From Paraspadella gotoi (lineage: Eukaryota; Chaetognatha): a stretch of 64,000 bases of DNA. This document shows, one piece after another, positions 59,484 through 64,000 of this stretch; within the stretch, counting starts at the first letter, position 1, and each line of letters begins with the position of its first letter. Location of the stretch: positions 12,887,039 through 12,951,038 of the forward strand of contig CM119271.1 in the NCBI GenBank assembly GCA_051294375.1. The letters are read 5' to 3'. The position numbers and the translations under genes are program-made. Under the pieces are notes generated by a model that saw only the letters and a list, made by a program, of their open reading frames with translations, did no database searches and was not told the origin of the DNA.

Positions 59484-59990
59484 ACATTAGAAGAATGTCA
59501 AAAACAAGAACGTGTTGCGTCGCAGTGACTTTCTGAGTAGCGGTAGAAGAAAGAAACATTAGAACATTAGAACATTAGAAGAATGTCAAAAACAAGAACG
59601 TGTTGCGTCGCAGTGACTTTCTGAGTAGCGGTAGAAGAAAGAAACATTAGAACATTAGAACATTAGAAGAATGTCAAAAACAAGAATGTGTTGCGTCGAA
59701 GTGACTTTCTGAGTAGCGGTAGAAGAAAGAAACATTAGAACATTAGAACATTAGAAGAATGTCAAAAACAAGAACGTGTTGCTCGCAGTGACTTTCTGAG
59801 TAGCGGTAGAAGAAAGAAACATTAGAACATTAGAACATTAGAAATAGAAAAACAAGAACGTGTTGCGTCGCAGTGACTTTCTGAGTAGCGGTAGAAGAAA
59901 GAAACATTAGAACATTAGAACATAGAACATTAGAAGAATGTCAAAAACAAGAACGTGTTGCGTCGCAGTGATTTTGAGTAGCGGTAGTCG
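59484..59990 (+). repeat. 88-bp tandem array in gene B intron 6
   Basis: The unit marker GAATGTCAAAAACAAGAACG begins at 59493, 59581, 59669 and 59757, exactly 88 bp apart, with two more shortened units to about 59990. Each unit contains 'gtgttgcgtcgcagtgactt', identical in type to the end of element F, plus ACATTAGA triplets. It starts only about 23 bp from the exon 7 acceptor. Confidence 0.9.
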
Positions 59991-60563
59991 ACCAAATTCA
60001 AATTTGAATGGGAACAGCATTAAACGAATTCCATTATCAGTAATAGTTATTGTTTTAAAATATTTTTTGAAAAAATATTAGGAACCAAGTGTAATTTGCT
60101 AATTAAAATTATTATATTGCTATATAATATCAATATTTTTCTTTCTTAAATTTTCTAAATTTTCTTAATTGATTATGATTGAGCATAAAAAGTTAAGCAA
60201 AAAATGTAATTACAACTTTTTAAAGTTTTGATGTTTTATTACTGAAAAATAGAAAAACTGCTAAAATCATCGGGTGATGATGACTTTTTAAGGTTGTTCT
60301 CAATTTTAATTAACTTATTATCAAAATATTTAAAAAAGAATTATAAATTGTGTAAACAACTTTTCATAAGCTATCTGAATCTGCTTTTAAAAATACTAAA
60401 TTTAAAAAAAAAAATTTTGACATTTTCTATCTATATATAAATATTTAAAAATTAATTACGAGTGCTTATATTTTACAAAATTTTGGTCCATTGAAAGTTT
60501 TCTCAGAAATGTATGAAGTTTCATTTGGGAAGGTTCTCAAATCAAACTTCTGGCCCACCCATT

Positions 60564-60636
60564 GACATTCTTCGCCCGTCTTTTATTCTTTATAGTTTTA
60601 GAATTTTCGGCATTGGTACGTAGCTGTCACTTAGAT
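60564..60636 (-). mobile_element. First half of a split, ancestral F copy
   Basis: 'ttcgcccgtcttttattctt' and 'gtagctgtcacttagatttt' follow the minus F order and stop where a plus-oriented F begins. The second half resumes at 61019. Confidence 0.5.
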
Positions 60637-61018
60637 TTTAGGTTTTTTAGTTGCGCTGCGAGCTCTTGGGGAGCCACTCTATAAATCAATTTTCAGTTTG
60701 TTGATATGTCGGTATGTCTGACCGTCGGTCTGTCCGACTTACCTTATAAACTTGCATATAGTTGGTTGCTCATTTGTTAAGACAGAAAAAAAACCTCAAA
60801 TCTAAGAGACTGCTAGCGCCGCCTTCAAGAAATAAAAGACAAAAGATAAAATTAGGATGCAGTGCTTGTCATAAATACACAGGCTAAGAAAATTATGATA
60901 GACATGTAGTCATATCACGTCATCATGTCATGTAATGTCATGTCATGTGACAAGAAACACACATGATAAGGCAATCACTGCCGCGCAACACATTTGAATT
61001 ATCGTTCTTGTTTTTAGG
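60637..61018 (+). mobile_element. Element F inserted into an older F copy
   Basis: A near-complete plus copy: head 'ttttagttgcgctgcgagct', GTCGGTCTGTCC, 'gttgctcatttgttaagaca', 'gactgctagcgccgccttca', 'cttgtcataaatacacaggc', CATGTCATG tract, 'actgccgcgcaacacatttg', ending near 'tcttgttttt'. It interrupts the minus F copy that gene A has uninterrupted at 53636-53790. Confidence 0.72.
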
Positions 61019-61105
61019 GACAGAACGACTGACCAACCGACCGAAAAACCGTCCAAAAAGTGTCTCATAGAGTTGCTCCGCAAATACTCGTGGCACAACT
61101 AAAAA
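61019..61105 (-). mobile_element. Second half of the split F copy, beside exon 6 of gene B
   Basis: 'gaccaaccgaccgaaaaacc', 'aaaaagtgtctcatagagtt' and the palindrome GTTGCTCCGCAAATACTCGT lead to 'aaaggataaat', the same context as 53.75-53.81 kb near exon 6 of gene A. Confidence 0.62.
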
Positions 61106-62194
61106 GTGATTAAAGGATAAATACTGCATCTGACTTACTCTTTCATGTGTCCTTTCACGCTCCAGGAATCAAAGAAAGTTGGGTCGGAATAAGCGACATT
61201 TGGTCCTTCGATTATCTCCAACACTCTTTCGATGGAGAACCAGTTGATAGGGTCGCTCCCCTTTCCATCGAAGATAATGTCAATGACCGCTTTGTAACTC
61301 GAGTCAATCTTTTTCCAAAAAACGAAGCGAATCTGAGATCGAGATTCAATTCTAAAAAAACATTGGCAGGCCCAAGATGAAACTCAGGGGATTTTATCAG
61401 TTGATTCAGTATGTTCAATTTAATAAATTGAACTAGTTTTGCCAAGCATGGGTAATGACGACTAATATATTATTTACAAAAACCTAAATTAATAGATCAA
61501 ATTTAAAAAAAAAAAGTTTCTACAGACCTTGCCTCCTTCAGCGAATGTGATTTTCCATTTATCAAAAGCTTGGTAGTCGATATAGGCCCCAGGCATATCA
61601 GAAGATTTTCCTAACTTTAAGCTTTCATTAGCAGCTGTTAAAGAAAGCTGTGTATCAACTTGTATTAGAAATATATATATATATATATCTCTCTCACTAA
61701 GGATTTCGTCGTACAAGTGAATTCCGCTTTCTCGCTCCACCATTGCTATGACACGTCCAAATAAATTTGGCCAGTGATTTCGTTGAGAGCAGCTACACAT
61801 CTTGGGGGGGAGGGAAAGTTTTATACTAGTGTTGTGGCAATTACTATTGAAAAAAAAAATATATATATATATCAATGTTTATGTTGACTAAGAACATTTT
61901 CATGTTTGACTTTTAGAATTTAAAAAAAAAAATTCAGAAAACTTTTTAAAAATTTTTAATTTGGTTTTTAAAATTAAAAAATTAAATAACCTAAGATTAT
62001 TCGCAAATTATTTTAGAAATGAGGGAAGTCATTTTAAAAAAACATGCTCTAATCTAAGTTTTTAATTTGTTTGGTTCTTTTATGACTCAATGTTATGAAT
62101 TTCCATTTCTTTTGTCACTAACCATTGTTGATGATTGGGTAAGCGCCGTTTCTTCTGGGTCGGTAACCATGTATAAGGCTCCTAAAGGGATTTA

Positions 62195-62537
62195 CTTTTT
62201 AGTTGCGTCGCGAATACTTGCGGGGCAACTCTATAAGTCACTTTTCGGTCAGTCTGTCGGTCGAGCGGCCGGTCTGTCGGCTATATAGTTGCTCATTTGT
62301 TAAGACATCCAAAAAACCTCATATCTGATTGCGCCGCCTTCAGAAAATCCTAAATCTATAAAGAATAAAAGACAGAATTTCGATGCAGCGCGTGTCATAA
62401 ATACACAGGCTAAGAAAGTTATGGTAGTCATGTAGTAATGTCATGTTGCGTCATGTCACATCATGTCATGTCAGGAGAAATACACGTGAAATTAAAGTCA
62501 CTGCGGCGCAACACATTGGATGAACCAATCTTGTTTA
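62195..62537 (+). mobile_element. Element F in gene B intron 2, with empty site in gene A
   Basis: A full-length plus copy from AGTTGCGTCGCGAATACTTG to 'gcaacacattggatgaacca'. Gene A intron 2 has the uninterrupted target (ttactgttttaggtaatt at about 55251-55268). Here the left side reads 'tttacttttt' and the right 'cttgtttaggtaatt', consistent with a 6-8 bp target duplication. Intron lengths (548 versus 219 bp) differ by the element size. GTTGCGYCGC near the head and GCGGCGCAAC near the tail form a subterminal inverted repeat. Confidence 0.8.
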
Positions 62538-62849
62538 GGTAATTATTTGATTCTGGCTTAGCCGAGAATATGACTGAATATGTATTTGTATCTTAAGATA
62601 TATGATATACTACCCTAAAGGAGTCTGTAGAGACGAAATTTCTTTTAATAGCAATACTGATCAATACATAATATTTCTCAATTTATGTCATTTATTTAAT
62701 ACGATTTGCTTTAATTCCTCAGTCCTTACCTCTTGGCTTGACGGGACAATCGGCGCTCCTCTTATTCATCCCTGTCTCATACTTTTCATTCTTCCGTTTT
62801 CCTAAAAAGAAAAAAAAATTGCTCTTTTTTTCGAGAGTGTCTTATTTCT

Positions 62850-63015
62850 GATCATCCTAATCCTGAACCGTAACCCTTAACCCTTATCCTTAATTTTTAA
62901 ACCTAACCTTTAACTCTAACCACTAGGACGTAACCCAAAACCCTAACCCTAATCACTAACCAAGTCCCTCACCCTAAACCCTTAATTTATTTCCTAATCT
63001 AATCCCTAACCTTTA
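62850..63015 (-). repeat. Degenerate CCCTAA-type repeat in gene B intron 1
   Basis: Decayed CCCTAA, CCTTAA and CCTAATC units, including 'aaccctaaccctaatcact' near 62939-62957, occupy most of intron 1. The order is similar to gene A intron 1. Confidence 0.65.
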
Positions 63016-63404
63016 ACCTAATTATTAATTAAAAAAATTCATTCAATATCAAATTTAAGGTAGATTTGGGCATTCTGGAAAAATTAGGCCATAAAATGAT
63101 ATGAAATTAAAAAAAAAGTTTGAAAAAAAAATTCATCCATCTTGAATCTTTACCTCCCAGGACAAAATTTGATGGCGCCAACAACAACAAGAAAAACCAA
63201 ATGAAAAACTTCATTTTTTTCCCTATTTTTCCTTTTATTTTCAAAAATGACAAAAAGGGGAAAAAATATTTAAAAAAAAAAAAAATAAAAAAAAAGAAAT
63301 TAAAAAAAAAAATACAGAAATCAAAAAAGAGTTTCGCGGTAAAACGAATGCCTAAGAAACTTTGCTAAGCCAATTGTTTTTAATGACTAGTAAAAAGTGT
63401 AGAA

Positions 63405-63805
63405 AAAAGAACAGTAATTCCAATGTGACTTTATTTTCACGGATTTCCCTTTGATCACGTGATACGACATGACATGACATGAATAAAAAACTTTCTTTGC
63501 CCGTGTATTTCTGACATGCACCGAAATTCCGTCTTTTATTCCTTATAGTTTTAGTCGGTCGGTCACTTTTTGGTCGGTCAGTCGGGTCGGTCGGTATGTC
63601 CGTTCGTCGGTCTGTCACACTTACGCAAAAAACGCTCATAACTGGCCTATAGTAAGTTGCTCATTTGTTAAGAAAGGAAAAATAATCCTCAAATCTAAGC
63701 GACCGCTAGCGCCGCCTTCGGGAAATCCTAAAACTATATGGAAATGCCAATGCACGGGCGAAGAAAGTCATCGCGGCGCCAGACTTTGGATGAACCCATC
63801 TTGTT
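63405..63805. mobile_element. Head-to-head F fragments upstream of gene B
   Basis: 63405-63553 is the tail part of an F copy in minus orientation ('attccaatgtgactttattt', CATGACATGACATG, 'ttctttgcccgtgtatttct'). From about 63554 a plus copy follows (GGTCGGTCACTTTTTGGTCG, 'gttgctcatttgttaagaaa', 'gaccgctagcgccgccttcg', 'ggatgaacccatcttgtttt'). This arrangement implies one F inserted in another, with loss of the palindromic junction. Confidence 0.6.
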
Positions 63806-64000
63806 TTCTCTCTTTCTCTCCCTCTTCTTTCTCCGCTCATTTCCTAGAAAAGCTTTTTTTTTTCCATTTTCACGATTATTCTAATTTCTTTTTTCTTCAT
63901 TTTTTTATCGTAAGCGTCTTTAGTTTAAAATCGCGAGAAACGGAAAGAATTATTTTCACACGACTAAAAATAATATGTTAATATTCTTCTTGTACGCATT
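63806..64000. other. Window end, T-rich, no feature
   Basis: Pyrimidine-rich then AT-rich sequence; no exon or repeat boundary is recognised. Confidence 0.4.

Larger units (their letters stand above)
58107..63214 (-). pseudogene. Gene B: tandem paralog of gene A with a one-base frameshift
   Basis: Exons (minus): 63154-63214, 62730-62801, 62123-62181, 61698-61800, 61528-61634, about 61139-61373, 59378-59461, 58107-58299. Seven are identical in length and phase to gene A; exon 6 is one base shorter. Exon 1 gives the signal peptide MKFFIWFFLLLLAPSNFVLG; the end is CWDEADILAIYVMM and TAA. All ten cysteine positions are kept. In exon 6 a T-run near 61354-61360 has seven bases where gene A has eight, shifting the frame before IESRSQIRF. 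The AG used in A before GGACCAGCC is missing; the nearest AG is nine bases upstream. One homopolymer error in the assembly would restore most of the frame, so this may be a working gene. The family is unknown to me. Confidence 0.68.

Noticed and set aside
59484-59990. Regular repeats considered as a CRISPR array
   Set aside because: The 88-bp units are fully repeated with no variable spacers, and the context is a eukaryotic intron.
61147-61380. Plus-strand 77-codon frame over gene B exon 6
   Set aside because: It is the antisense of an exon whose minus frame is conserved with gene A.
1-64000. Whole-window bacterial or viral origin
   Set aside because: Spliced genes, tRNA-derived repeats, microsatellites and very low coding density argue for animal nuclear DNA; no viral or bacterial genes were seen.

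Overview
The window looks like nuclear DNA of an animal, probably an invertebrate. Support: spliced genes with GT-AG introns, signal peptides, tRNA-derived repeats, fold-back elements, very abundant simple repeats and scaffold gaps. I cannot name the species. Telomere-like (TTAGGG)n motifs occur inside repeats, so a typical TTAGGC nematode is less likely, but this is weak evidence. No bacterial, phage or CRISPR features were seen.

Layout. (1) 1-3.3 kb is repeat-rich, with a CpG-rich promoter-like cluster near 0.65 kb and a 450-bp fold-back element. (2) 3.3-4.9 kb carries a two-exon gene for a membrane-anchored LicD/fukutin-family protein. The whole 3.2-7.6 kb block is repeated at 7.6-12.7 kb in a copy full of single-base insertions, which looks like raw long-read gap fill. 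(3) 12.7-25.5 kb holds no gene I can support: pyrimidine tracts, a 34-bp minisatellite, a 72-bp satellite array (20.2-21.8 kb) and several copies of an interspersed element called F here. (4) 25.5-48.3 kb is dominated by an imperfect inverted repeat centred near 33.2 kb, interrupted by 25-N gaps and containing a tRNA-Leu 3' half with CCA. Much of this is probably an assembly product. (5) 49-63.3 kb holds the main discovery: two tandem minus-strand genes, each with eight small exons, not obvious as long ORFs.

Gene A (55943 down to 50557) has a 915-nt spliced CDS (304 aa) made of a 20-aa signal peptide and a mature protein with ten cysteines. Gene B (63214 down to 58107) has the same eight exons, phases and ten cysteines, about 7.3 kb away, with a one-base frameshift in exon 6. 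I do not recognise the family. The paralogs differ mostly by amino-acid replacements. One stretch of exon 6 is strongly basic in A and acidic in B, as expected for a fast-diverging secreted family.

Repeats date the duplication. One F copy beside exon 6 is shared by both genes. A second F copy sits only in B intron 2 and a third only in A intron 3, so F was mobile after the duplication. Degenerate CCCTAA-like repeats lie in intron 1 of both genes. Exon models were assembled by eye from paired conservation, frame and splice sites; they need transcript confirmation.
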